A stretch of 64,000 bases of DNA from an uncultured Methanomassiliicoccales archaeon (GTDB taxonomy: Archaea; Thermoplasmatota; Thermoplasmata; Methanomassiliicoccales; Methanomethylophilaceae): positions 1 through 64,000 of the forward strand of contig CAKUXX010000010.1 of assembly GCA_934702355.1 (NCBI GenBank), written 5' to 3'. The notes below the pieces were generated by a model that was not told where the DNA came from, ran no database searches, and saw only the letters and a list, made by a program, of their open reading frames with translations. Position numbers and translations under genes: made by a program. Of this stretch, positions 16,062 to 23,576 are shown in pieces (position 1 is the first letter of the stretch; the number at the start of each line of letters is the position of its first letter).

Positions 16062-17303
16062 ATGATTGTGGATGTGAAGTACGGTAAGGACGGGGTCCAG
16101 AAAGTGGACATCCCCGACAGGAATTACATTGGGACATACTACCCTAAAGACGTCGAATGCGGAAACCCCGATGAGGTCATCGGAGCATCCATAGACGATC
16201 CGATCGGATACGATTCGCTCGATGATTTCCTCAAAGGCGGGAAGGACGTAGTCTTCATCGTCAACGACGGTACCCGTCCCACGCCTACGGCGAAGGTTCT
16301 GGACGCCCTCTCCAAGAGGATGGACCTGAGGTCCGCCAGATACATCATCGCAACGGGGACCCACAGGGACATGACCGAGGAGGAGTACGACTTCGTCTTC
16401 GGTTCCCATTATCAGGAGCTCAAGGACCGTATCATCTGCCATGATGCGAAGAACTCCGAGTGTGTCAACCTCGGAACATCGAAGAACGGCACGCCCATGG
16501 AGGTTAACAAGGTCGCCGTCGATGCGGACAGGCTCGTCATCATAACATCCGTGGAGCCCCACTACTTCGCAGGATACACAGGCGGGAGGAAATCGTTCCT
16601 TCCCGGAGTCGCCTCCTACAGGACCATCGAGGCGAACCATAAGCTCGCCATGAGCAAGGAGGCACAGTCCCTCGTTCTGGAAGGAAACCCCGTCCACGAG
16701 GACATGATGGATGCATTGGAGGTCGTCAAAGGAAAGGAGATCTTCTCCATCCAGATGGTCCTCGACAGGCATCAGAACATCTACAAGGTCGCTTCCGGAG
16801 CACTCAACCCCGCGTTCGACAAGGCTGTCGGCTGGGCCAACGAGGTGTTCTCGGTGCCCATACCGGAGAAGGCCGACGTCGTCATATCCGTCGCCCCTTA
16901 TCCGATGGATGTGGACCTCTACCAGTCCCAGAAGGCTCTGGACAACGGTAAATGGGCCCTCAAGGAAGGCGGGAAGATCATCATGGTGTCCAAATGCAGG
17001 GAAGGCATCGGTCACGCGACCTTCCTGAAGCAGCTCTCCTCGTCCAAGGATCCCGAGAAGGTCCTCGAGAATCTGAGGGCGGAGTACAAGCTCGGATACC
17101 ACAAGGCCGCGAAGATGGCAGAGATCGCCACATGGGCCTCGATCTGGGCAGTCACGGACCTCGAACCGAAGCTGCTGGAGGATGCGAACATCACCCCGTT
17201 CCCCTCTGTGGCGGATGCGGTCGGAAAGGCGTTGGCCGAGAATCCCGACGCCAGGGTCATGGTCCTCATGGACGGAAGCGTTACCATTCCAAGGTTGGTG
17301 TGA
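16062..17303 (+). CDS. larA: LarA-type nickel-pincer racemase/epimerase (lactate racemase family)
   Basis: This 413-residue protein of the LarA (DUF2088) family interconverts 2-hydroxy-acid stereoisomers such as D- and L-lactate with a nickel-pincer nucleotide cofactor. Key residues are visible: NDGTRPTPT, the histidine of IATGTHRDMT, and SVEPHYFAGYTGGRKSFLPG, with the pincer-binding lysine after GGR and catalytic histidines. Length is typical. The cofactor-making larB/C/E genes are not in this window. The next gene, an HdrD paralogue, starts 3 bases after the stop, so the two are an operon. The true substrate may be another 2-hydroxy acid; LarA homologues are diverse. Confidence 0.87.
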   Translation: MIVDVKYGKDGVQKVDIPDRNYIGTYYPKDVECGNPDEVIGASIDDPIGYDSLDDFLKGGKDVVFIVNDGTRPTPTAKVLDALSKRMDLRSARYIIATGTHRDMTEEEYDFVFGSHYQELKDRIICHDAKNSECVNLGTSKNGTPMEVNKVAVDADRLVIITSVEPHYFAGYTGGRKSFLPGVASYRTIEANHKLAMSKEAQSLVLEGNPVHEDMMDALEVVKGKEIFSIQMVLDRHQNIYKVASGALNPAFDKAVGWANEVFSVPIPEKADVVISVAPYPMDVDLYQSQKALDNGKWALKEGGKIIMVSKCREGIGHATFLKQLSSSKDPEKVLENLRAEYKLGYHKAAKMAEIATWASIWAVTDLEPKLLEDANITPFPSVADAVGKALAENPDARVMVLMDGSVTIPRLV

Positions 17304-17306
17304 TTA

Positions 17307-18401
17307 ATGACTAATTTCGAAGTTGATAGGCTCGAGAAGGTCAGGAACGCCGTCAATTGCTGCACAATGTGCGGTTTCTGCAAGAGCGTCTGCCCTTCCT
17401 TCAAATCGATCGGATGGGACTCCGCCCTCTCAAGAGGACGCATCGCCCTGACATACGGTCTCCTCATCGGGGACCTTCAGCCCGACGAGTCCGTCGTCAG
17501 GAACATGTACACATGCACGACATGCGCGGACTGCGTCCGCAGGTGCCCCTCCAAGGTCGACATCGTCGACATCATCGAGGACTGCCGTGCCGATCTGGTC
17601 AAGGCCGGATGCATCCTTCCGAAGCACAAGGCCATGTGCGACAACATCCTCGCCGACGGCAACCCGTTCGGCGAGAAGACGCCCCGCAGGGAGGCACTCG
17701 GAAAGGAGCCCCACAAGGCGAAGGTCGGTTATTTCGCAGGCTGCACGGCCACATTCAGGTCCAAGGCCACCGCGAAGGCGACCCTGTCCATCCTCGATAA
17801 GCTCGGAGAGGACTACACCACCGTGGACGAGACCTGCTGCGGATCCGTCATGCAGAGGGTCGGATGGCCCCAGGAGGACGTCACCGAGCTCATGAAGCGC
17901 AACGTGGAGTCCATCAAGGCGCTCGGAATCGAGACGCTCGTGCTCTCCTGCGCCGGATGCTACAGGATGTTCAAGATCGAGTACCCGAAGTACGTGGACG
18001 TCCCGTTCGAAGTGCTCCACATCACCGAGTACCTGGCGAAGAAGGACCTCAAGCTCAAGCCCATGTCCGGCGTCGTGACATACCACGATCCCTGCCACCT
18101 CGGAAGGCACTGCGGTGTGTACGAGGCCCCCAGGGAAGTCATCTCCAAGATCCCTGGCATAGAGTTCAGGGAGATGGAGTTCAACAGGAAGTTCAGCCAC
18201 TGCTGCGGAGGAGGCGGCGGTGTCAGGGCCGCATACCCTGAAGAATCCATGGACATCGCATCCACAAGGCTCGACGAGGCCGATTTCGCCGATGTCATCA
18301 TAACAACTTGCCCCTTCTGCGTCAACAACCTCGATGCCGCAAAGGGCGACAGGAAGCTCGTCGTCAGGGATCTCGTCGAGATCGTGGACGAGCTCCTATG
18401 A
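17307..18401 (+). CDS. HdrD-like iron-sulfur oxidoreductase, paralogue in the larA operon
   Basis: This 364-residue protein has the HdrD/GlcF layout. The 4Fe-4S motifs CTMCGFCKSVC and CTTCADCVRRC are followed by two CCG domains, ETCCGSVMQR...CAGCYR, and HDPCHLGRHCGV...HCCGGGGG...CPFC. All cluster cysteines are present. It is shorter than the HdrD at 12675-13880 and clearly diverged. Its place between larA and folP, with 3-base and 4-base junctions, suggests it takes electrons from or to a hydroxy acid/keto acid reaction. Alternatively it is a second heterodisulfide reductase subunit. No flavoprotein dehydrogenase (GlcD/LldD type) is adjacent, so an electron donor is not evident. Confidence 0.85.
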   Translation: MTNFEVDRLEKVRNAVNCCTMCGFCKSVCPSFKSIGWDSALSRGRIALTYGLLIGDLQPDESVVRNMYTCTTCADCVRRCPSKVDIVDIIEDCRADLVKAGCILPKHKAMCDNILADGNPFGEKTPRREALGKEPHKAKVGYFAGCTATFRSKATAKATLSILDKLGEDYTTVDETCCGSVMQRVGWPQEDVTELMKRNVESIKALGIETLVLSCAGCYRMFKIEYPKYVDVPFEVLHITEYLAKKDLKLKPMSGVVTYHDPCHLGRHCGVYEAPREVISKIPGIEFREMEFNRKFSHCCGGGGGVRAAYPEESMDIASTRLDEADFADVIITTCPFCVNNLDAAKGDRKLVVRDLVEIVDELL

Positions 18402-19198
18402 TAACCTCTTTCCAGACCAGAGGGTCCCCCGAAAGGGGCCCGCTGGTCATGGGCATATTGAACGTGACCCCCGATTCATTCTCAGACGGGGGCATGTGGA
18501 ACGATGTGGACTCCGCATTGTCGCACGCATCCGACATGATCGACCAGGGTGCGGACATAATCGACATAGGTGCGGAATCCACGCGCCCCGGTTCTCTGCC
18601 CGTCTCGGCTTCGGATGAGATATCCCGTCTGAAGCCTGTTCTCAAGGAACTGATCCCCTCTGTGGACGTTCCCATATCCGTGGATACGCTGAAGACCGAG
18701 GTCGCCGAGGAATGCCTCTCGCTTGGCGCGGACATCATCAACGATGTCAACGGCCTTCGTTCCGAGGGAATGGCCGAGGTATGCGCTTCCGCCGGAGCAT
18801 ATGTTGTGATAATGCACATGGCCGGAATGCAGAACACCACCCACAACTCAGTGATGGGTGACGATTTCGCGTCGGAGATCAGGTCGTTCCTCAGGACTCA
18901 GACCGAAAAGGCGCTGGATGCGGGCGTGCGCAAGGACAGGCTGATCATGGATCCGGGGATAGGGTTCGGCAAGACGGTCGATCAGAATGTATGGATCCTC
19001 GAGAACAGCGGATACTTCTCCGACGGTTATCCTGTCCTGTCCGGTTCGTCGCGCAAGAGGTTCATACGCGCAACCTACCCTGAAACGGATGTCGATGATG
19101 CATCCGCGGATGCCGCTCTGAGGGCGTACAGGTCAGGTGCGGACATAGTCCGCGTCCATGATGTCGGCAGGACCGTGTCTATGGTCAGGCAAAGATGA
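18398..19198 (+). CDS. folP: Dihydropteroate synthase
   Basis: This 266-residue TIM-barrel enzyme condenses a pterin pyrophosphate with p-aminobenzoate or a related aryl amine. The signatures are VMGILNVTPDSFSDGG near residue 17, IDIGAESTRPG, ISVDTLK, IINDVNGL, MDPGIGFGKT and the SGSSRKRFI phosphate/pABA loop. ATG 18398 overlaps the previous stop by four bases (ATGA), so folP is translated with the hdrD-like gene. In methanogens the usual one-carbon carrier is tetrahydromethanopterin. A canonical FolP fits either a folate route or a pterin-arene condensation. Confidence 0.9.
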   Translation: MITSFQTRGSPERGPLVMGILNVTPDSFSDGGMWNDVDSALSHASDMIDQGADIIDIGAESTRPGSLPVSASDEISRLKPVLKELIPSVDVPISVDTLKTEVAEECLSLGADIINDVNGLRSEGMAEVCASAGAYVVIMHMAGMQNTTHNSVMGDDFASEIRSFLRTQTEKALDAGVRKDRLIMDPGIGFGKTVDQNVWILENSGYFSDGYPVLSGSSRKRFIRATYPETDVDDASADAALRAYRSGADIVRVHDVGRTVSMVRQR

Positions 19199-19388
19199 GC
19201 TTGGCTGCGATCATCACCACGATGACGATGCCTGCCGACGCATAGAACATGACATCCTTCATCTTCTCCTTCTTCTCCCTCTGAATCACGGCGTTCCTGC
19301 AAGTCTCATCGCAATAATCATTGCCGAACGGGATCGGATCTCCGCAATACTTGCAGTGCGAGTGTTCGGGAAGCCTTACGCTGACCAT
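19185..19388 (-). CDS. DUF2116 zinc-ribbon membrane protein
   Basis: This 67-residue protein has CKYCGDPIPFGNDYCDETC, a treble-clef-like zinc site near the N terminus, a basic/charged linker (QREKKEKMK) and one C-terminal membrane segment (about residues 47-66). This matches archaeal DUF2116. Its role is unknown. The last 14 bases overlap the 3' end of folP on the other strand. A TATA-like TTTAATATC on the minus strand (about 19409-19418) sits some 25 bases upstream. Confidence 0.8.
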   Translation of the reverse strand: MVSVRLPEHSHCKYCGDPIPFGNDYCDETCRNAVIQREKKEKMKDVMFYASAGIVIVVMIAAKLIFA

Positions 19389-19464
19389 GACACCGCATCT
19401 AGCTAGAATGATATTAAACCGTGGCTGGTCAGCTTATAGTCTGATACGGGCTAACATCGTTGCC

Positions 19465-19740
19465 ATGACATTATGGCAGGATGGAAAGATGGTAAGATTC
19501 ACATTGTTCTGCAGAAGCAGAGGCGACAACATGAGGATGGACTTCCCCCGTGACGATGCGGTGCAGGAGCTGGGGGACATCGTAGCGGATTACTACGGAG
19601 CAGGGAACATACTCAGGAACGGATACACGATCCTCAATCAGGACATGAAGGTCGGCGAATGCATCTCCGACGGTGACCGCATCGAGGTCATCCCGGACCC
19701 GGAAACATATTTCGGCGGGGAGTGCATCCGGAGGCCATGA
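19465..19740 (+). CDS. Ubiquitin-like beta-grasp small protein
   Basis: This is a protein of 91 residues (83 if ATG 19489 is used). The layout matches a beta-grasp/ubiquitin-like fold. A first strand (VRFTLFCRSRG), a helix with DAVQELGDIVADYYG and a strand-turn NGYTILNQD are followed by KVGECISDGDRIEVIPDP, closely parallel to the 'L.ECGI.DGD.I.VV' ending of ubiquitin-like proteins. The C terminus is GGECIRRP, so a terminal Gly-Gly is not exposed. TTATAG at about 19433-19438 suits a leaderless start at 19465. The stop overlaps the next ATG (ATGA). Family assignment is inferred from pattern, not from a named hit. Confidence 0.6.
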   Translation: MTLWQDGKMVRFTLFCRSRGDNMRMDFPRDDAVQELGDIVADYYGAGNILRNGYTILNQDMKVGECISDGDRIEVIPDPETYFGGECIRRP

Positions 19741-20081
19741 GCAGATTGGGTTCCGATGCGGATGTGCTCTTCGACCCTGTCGTAGTGGAATATTTCGCTT
19801 TGGCGGCGCAGGAAGGTCATGATGAGACGGGTCTCCGCGGCAAAGTCGAGAATGACGGCAACGGCGATTACTATCGCATAAAGGGCATAGGGAATCCGGA
19901 GATCGGTATGCTTTTCGTATCAGAGGAGGGGTCGGAACTGACCGATCCGATGATCGACAGGTTCAGATCCATCATGCAGAGGGGGATCATCGTGGTGGTC
20001 GATCGCTACGAGCAGTCCTTCGCATTCTACCGCGTGGACGGGGATTGCTGCAGGACCGCCAAGGCCCTTCTGTCCGAATGA
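19737..20081 (+). CDS. Uncharacterised protein (114 aa) coupled to the beta-grasp gene
   Basis: This protein overlaps the beta-grasp gene by four bases. It has an N-terminal helix (VVVEYFALAAQEGHDE), a strand-rich centre and a C-terminal GIIVVVDRYEQSFAFYRVDG beta hairpin. The order helix, E..G.L.G, then PMIDRF...GIIVVVD...FYRVDG loosely recalls a JAB/MPN domain, but the HxH...D metal ligands are absent, so any such relation would be to an inactive version. I do not recognise a family. Its function probably depends on the upstream ubiquitin-like partner. Confidence 0.6.
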   Translation: MSRLGSDADVLFDPVVVEYFALAAQEGHDETGLRGKVENDGNGDYYRIKGIGNPEIGMLFVSEEGSELTDPMIDRFRSIMQRGIIVVVDRYEQSFAFYRVDGDCCRTAKALLSE

Positions 20082-20084
20082 CGG

Positions 20085-20633
20085 TCAGACCCATATCGCG
20101 TGGCGGTTGCGCATCTCTTCCTCGGTGGCCCCTTCGATCCTCATGAGTTCGCTGACGATGCAGTCGAAGAACAGCAGTGCGGAATCCTCGAAGATCGTAC
20201 CTAGGGGTGCGACCACCTTGACGTCGTCGGAATCGTCGACATCCATGACGATGGACACGTCCGAGACGTTCGTGAGCGGACTGTTCTCCGTACCCGTGAT
20301 GCAGATTATCTGGGATCCGATGCGTTTGGCGATGCGTGCCGTCTGGACGACGGACGAGGTCTTCCCCGTATATGATATCAATAATGTCAGGTCGTCCTTG
20401 CCGATGATCGGCGTGGTCATCTCACCGACGAAATGCACATCCAATCCGAGCTGGACCAGTCTGACCGCGAAGAGCTGACCTACGAGTCCGGACCTGCCGG
20501 AACCGTAGACGAACACCTTCCTCGCTTTTCTGATGCCCTCGATGAGCGCATTCGTGGATTCGGAATCGATGCTGTCGAGCGACCGTTTGCAACTCGCTGT
20601 TATGATGTCAAGCGAGTTGGACAACTCACTCAC
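20085..20633 (-). CDS. hxlB: 6-phospho-3-hexuloisomerase (SIS domain)
   Basis: This 182-residue SIS-domain enzyme interconverts D-arabino-hex-3-ulose-6-phosphate and fructose-6-phosphate. In archaea it supplies ribulose-5-phosphate by running the ribulose monophosphate pathway in reverse. The phosphate loop VFVYGSGRSGLVGQ, the ISYTGKTSSVV serine/threonine loop and IICITGTENSPL match the family, and the length is typical. The start is GTG 20631-20633, inside the 3' end of the upstream gene (8-base overlap). The synthase partner (HPS) is not in the window. Confidence 0.9.
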   Translation of the reverse strand: MSELSNSLDIITASCKRSLDSIDSESTNALIEGIRKARKVFVYGSGRSGLVGQLFAVRLVQLGLDVHFVGEMTTPIIGKDDLTLLISYTGKTSSVVQTARIAKRIGSQIICITGTENSPLTNVSDVSIVMDVDDSDDVKVVAPLGTIFEDSALLFFDCIVSELMRIEGATEEEMRNRHAIWV

Positions 20634-21669
20634 CGCTTGCCGCCATTGCTTCTGCTTTCCTCTTCTCCTTGAGGTCCTTTGCGACTTTCTTGCTGAGGCC
20701 TCTCTCGTGGATGATCCTCATGTACATCGCATCGTGCTCCAGGAGCGGGGACGTGGATATGATGGTGCAGTTAGGCTTGAGCTCGATGAGGGCCTCTGCG
20801 AGGGGCTCGAATCTGAGGTCTCCCTTCTTGATCGGAGTCAGACGTCTTTCGTTGCCGCTCTCGTACTCGACTCCGGAGAATGCCGTGTGGAACGAGTCGC
20901 CTGTGTAAGGCCTCACGCTCTCCATGAGGTCTATGAAATCGTCGGTCTCAAGGAGCTTTCCGTTCTCGCGGGAATGGTAGTGCGAGAAGTTGATGACGGG
21001 CTTGATGTCGTCTCCGAAGGCATCGCAGACGTCGAGGACCTGCTCGAGGGATCCGAATACATCCTGCTGTCCGGTGATCTCGACTCCGATCTTCGGTTTG
21101 AGGCCGCAGTCGTGCCACCAGTCGAGGACGAATCCGAGGTTGCCGTAGATGGTCTCGTCGATCTCCTCTTCGGGGCGTTTGCCGTCGTAGAGTCCGAGGC
21201 TTGTCACGACGACATCGCCGTCGAGTGCGTTAAGCATGATGCCCGCATACCTCAGGCTGTTCATGCAGTTCTCGGAAAGTTCGGACTCGGTTCCGAGATC
21301 CATGTAGTAGGGGGTGTGGATGGACAGGTTCACATCCATCCTCTTCGCCATGTTGCCTATGGGTCCGAGGTCTCTGAATCTCCCTGCGATGGGGGATGTC
21401 ATGTAGATGAGGTCGTCATCCTCTTCGATAGGCTCGTTCGGATCGCCGATTGGCATGCCGTCCCTGACGACCTCGATGACGAAATCTTCCTCGATGTCGT
21501 TGATGGTCATGCCGACCTCTTCATCCTCGGGGCATCTGTTGAAGGCCCCGGGGCGGACAAGTTGGATCTCCAGCGCGCCTAGGCTGAGGTTGTTCACATC
21601 CTCTATGCCATCCTCCAGAGTGCGTCCTTTACACGAAAGAGGTATTCCTGCAGGTCCGAACCTTATCAT
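20626..21669 (-). CDS. Endonuclease IV-like TIM-barrel protein (AP endonuclease family 2)
   Basis: This 347-residue protein has the MIRFGPAGIPLSCKG opening, LEIQLVRPG, then LSIHTPYYMDL, the endonuclease IV strand with a metal-binding histidine, and INFSHYHSRENG near the third metal site. True endonuclease IV is about 280 residues. The extra length, including an acidic insert near residues 60-90 (NDIEEDFVIEVV, PNEPIEEDDD), makes this a diverged branch. It may be a DNA repair enzyme or a sugar isomerase of the same fold. ATG 21669 is used because the family homology begins there. It overlaps hxlB and has a palindrome at its promoter. Confidence 0.78.
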   Translation of the reverse strand: MIRFGPAGIPLSCKGRTLEDGIEDVNNLSLGALEIQLVRPGAFNRCPEDEEVGMTINDIEEDFVIEVVRDGMPIGDPNEPIEEDDDLIYMTSPIAGRFRDLGPIGNMAKRMDVNLSIHTPYYMDLGTESELSENCMNSLRYAGIMLNALDGDVVVTSLGLYDGKRPEEEIDETIYGNLGFVLDWWHDCGLKPKIGVEITGQQDVFGSLEQVLDVCDAFGDDIKPVINFSHYHSRENGKLLETDDFIDLMESVRPYTGDSFHTAFSGVEYESGNERRLTPIKKGDLRFEPLAEALIELKPNCTIISTSPLLEHDAMYMRIIHERGLSKKVAKDLKEKRKAEAMAASGE

Positions 21670-21695
21670 ACGATCACTGGCGTGACAATCCCCCC

Positions 21696-21711
21696 ATCCT
21701 ATTAATAGGAT
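21696..21711. promoter_or_regulatory. Perfect 16-base palindrome at the endonuclease IV-like promoter
   Basis: ATCCTATTAATAGGAT at 21696-21711 is its own reverse complement. It lies 27-42 bases before the start codon, where the TATA box should be, so a protein binding it would block transcription of the endonuclease IV-like/hxlB unit. Confidence 0.5.
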
Positions 21712-21827
21712 GTTACGCGCGAGGCGCATGTGACGGTGGGAAAACACGACGGTTTCGACGAATTTCGTTTTCGATATCCTACTGAACGCACATATGTGCG
21801 CGTCCCTGTAGGGCAGGTCGTGGGGAA

Positions 21828-21837
21828 TGTTTATAAA
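21828..21837 (+). promoter_or_regulatory. TATA box of the ribosomal protein operon
   Basis: GTTTATAAAC lies about 62-71 bases before the rpl18e ATG at 21899, leaving a leader of roughly 40 bases. Confidence 0.5.
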
Positions 21838-21898
21838 CAGCACCAATATAGACCGCTTCCATCAAACGTTTTACCGAAATGTCGGGAGAGTCAGAAAA

Positions 21899-22258
21899 AT
21901 GAAGAGCTGCAAGACAAATCCCCAGCTCGTCGCCACCATCAGCAACCTGAAGGCGAAGACTAGGGAGACAGAAGCTGCCATCTGGCGAGACATCGCGCTT
22001 AGGCTCGAGAAACCCAAGAGGAACTGGGCCGAAGCGAATCTCAGCAAACTTGAGAGATATGCCGAGGAGGGCGAGACCATCGTCGTCCCCGGAAAAGTTC
22101 TCGCTGCAGGCAACATTAGCAAGAAGATCACAGTCGCTGCGTACGACTTCTCGGACGCTGCCGCCAAGGCCATCGTCGCCGCCGGCGGAAAGACGCTGTC
22201 CATCGAGGAGCTGGCCGAGGCCAACCCCAAGGGAACCGGCGTCAGGATCATGAGGTGA
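21899..22258 (+). CDS. rpl18e: Large-subunit ribosomal protein L18e
   Basis: This 119-residue archaeal/eukaryotic ribosomal protein begins MKSCKTNPQLVATISNLK. Markers include AIWRDIALRLEKPKRNWAE, ETIVVPGKVLAAG and VAAYDFSDAA. It is first in rpl18e-rpl13-rps9-rpoN, the conserved archaeal order. The start is chosen by homology; the upstream extension has no ribosomal similarity. Confidence 0.96.
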   Translation: MKSCKTNPQLVATISNLKAKTRETEAAIWRDIALRLEKPKRNWAEANLSKLERYAEEGETIVVPGKVLAAGNISKKITVAAYDFSDAAAKAIVAAGGKTLSIEELAEANPKGTGVRIMR

Positions 22259-22263
22259 TTTGG

Positions 22264-22689
22264 ATGGTTACAATTATCGACGGAAGGAACCTGATCCACG
22301 GAAGGCTGGCCAGTGTGGTCGCCGAGAGGATCATGGCCGGAGAGGAAATCGTCGTCCTCAACGCTGAGGCTATCATCATCACCGGTGTCAAAGAGAACGT
22401 CTTCGCTGACTTCAAAGCGAAGGTCGACCGCGGAGACACCACCAAGAGGAAGGGACCCTTCTACCCCCGCAGGGCAGATCTTCTGTTCAAGAGATGCGTC
22501 AGGGGAATGATCCCCTGGACCAGCACCTCCGGAAGGGACGCTTACAGGAGGCTCCACGTCTTCGTCGGAACCCCCAAACAGTTCCAGGACTGCGAGAAGG
22601 AGAGGCCCGAGGAGGCCTGCAGGAAGATTACCGGTAAATACACTACCCTGGGAGCCGTATCCAAATTCCTGGGTTCCAACGTGAGGTGA
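22264..22689 (+). CDS. rpl13: Large-subunit ribosomal protein L13
   Basis: This 141-residue L13 (uL13) begins MVTIIDGRNLIHGRLAS, with RGPFYPRRADLL-like KRKGPFYPRRADLLFKRCVRG (residues about 60-80) and GRDAYRRLHVFVG. It starts 5 bases after the L18e stop. It is a core 50S protein needed for assembly. ATG 22264 is preferred over the in-frame GTG that overlaps the L18e stop. Confidence 0.96.
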   Translation: MVTIIDGRNLIHGRLASVVAERIMAGEEIVVLNAEAIIITGVKENVFADFKAKVDRGDTTKRKGPFYPRRADLLFKRCVRGMIPWTSTSGRDAYRRLHVFVGTPKQFQDCEKERPEEACRKITGKYTTLGAVSKFLGSNVR

Positions 22690-22693
22690 TCCC

Positions 22694-23095
22694 ATGGCTG
22701 ATTGTGTCAATACAAGCGGAAAGAGGAAGACCGCCATCGCCAGGGCCGTCGTCAAGGAAGGTACCGGCAGGGTGACCATCAACAAGGTCCCCATAGAGGT
22801 CTTCACCCCCGAGCTCGCTAAGCTCAAGATCATGGAGCCCCTCGGACTCGTGCCCGAGAAGGCCCAGAACGTTGATATCTCCGTCACCGTCAACGGTGGA
22901 GGAGTGATGGGTCAGGCCACTGCCGCCAGGACAGCCATCGCCAGGGGAATCGTCGAGTACTACAAAGACGAGGAACTCGAGGCAATCTTCAGGGCATACG
23001 ACAGGACCCTCATCATCAACGACGACAGGCGCAAGCTGCCCAAGAACCCTCTTGGACCTGGTGCCCGTGCAAAGAAGCAGAAATCCTACCGTTGA
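22694..23095 (+). CDS. rps9: Small-subunit ribosomal protein S9
   Basis: This 133-residue uS9 shows SGKRKTAIARAVV at the N terminus, VNGGGVMGQATAARTAIARGIV in the middle and the basic C-terminal tail GARAKKQKSYR, whose final arginine reaches the P-site tRNA. It starts 4 bases after the L13 stop and is followed by rpoN. Confidence 0.96.
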   Translation: MADCVNTSGKRKTAIARAVVKEGTGRVTINKVPIEVFTPELAKLKIMEPLGLVPEKAQNVDISVTVNGGGVMGQATAARTAIARGIVEYYKDEELEAIFRAYDRTLIINDDRRKLPKNPLGPGARAKKQKSYR

Positions 23096-23104
23096 GGCTT
23101 TGGC

Positions 23105-23296
23105 ATGATAATACCGGTGAGATGTTTCACATGCGGAAAGGTTGTAGGTTCAGCCTATCCCGTGTATGTACAACGTGTGAGCGCAGGCGAGGACCCTAAG
23201 GCTGTCCTCGATGATCTCGGCTTCGAGAGATACTGCTGCCGCAGGATGATCGTCTCCCATGCCGACCTCATAAAGGAGATTGCTCCGCTCGGATGA
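23105..23296 (+). CDS. rpoN: RNA polymerase subunit N (Rpb10 homologue)
   Basis: This 63-residue zinc-bundle subunit of archaeal RNA polymerase has the atypical CX2C...CC site: CFTCGK near residue 7 and YCCRRM near residue 44. The MIIPVRCFTCGK start is invariant in the family. It is the last gene of the ribosomal operon. In many archaea rpoK and rps2 follow directly; here they are 20 kb away at 43.6-44.4 kb. Confidence 0.96.
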   Translation: MIIPVRCFTCGKVVGSAYPVYVQRVSAGEDPKAVLDDLGFERYCCRRMIVSHADLIKEIAPLG

Positions 23297-23306
23297 AAAC
23301 GAACGG

Positions 23307-23350
23307 TTCCGGAGGTGTCACGCACACTTCCGGAATCGTCAACTTTTTAA
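23307..23350 (+). terminator. Hairpin terminator after rpoN
   Basis: TTCCGGAGGTGT and CACACTTCCGGAA form a long stem with one mismatch (arms about 23307-23318 and 23323-23335). A T-rich run (CTTTTTAAAT) follows, part of which is also the tRNA-Pro TATA region. Confidence 0.55.
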
Positions 23351-23374
23351 ATAAGAAGTCAATCCCCGTATTGT

Positions 23375-23447
23375 GGGCCCGTGGGGTAGCTTGGTATCCT
23401 TCGTGCTTGGGGTGCACGTAACTCCAGTTCAAATCTGGGCGGGCCCA
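23375..23447 (+). tRNA. tRNA-Pro (GGG)
   Basis: The acceptor GGGCCCG pairs with CGGGCCC, the anticodon stem CGTGC/GCACG encloses TTGGGGT (anticodon GGG), and the T arm is TCCAG-TTCAAAT-CTGGG. The discriminator is A and the following bases are CCT, so CCA is not encoded. TTTTTAAATA about 25-30 bases upstream serves as TATA. Confidence 0.93.
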
Positions 23448-23576
23448 CCTTTCTCATCCCATATCTGTTTATGTGGTTTTATCGCGCACTAAACGCTGTT
23501 TTTCATATTGGTCTGATTCCACGATATCGGCTTAGCAATATCGTACGTCAAGATATGAGGACGTCCCGGTGCGTCG

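Noticed and set aside
19737..20081. Active JAMM/JAB protease
   Set aside because: No HxH...D metal-binding set is present. Only the general layout is similar, so no enzyme call is made.
23448..23576. A gene in the gap between tRNA-Pro and the DUF4143 ATPase
   Set aside because: Short frames there have no start signal or domain. I see nothing beyond AT-rich spacer.
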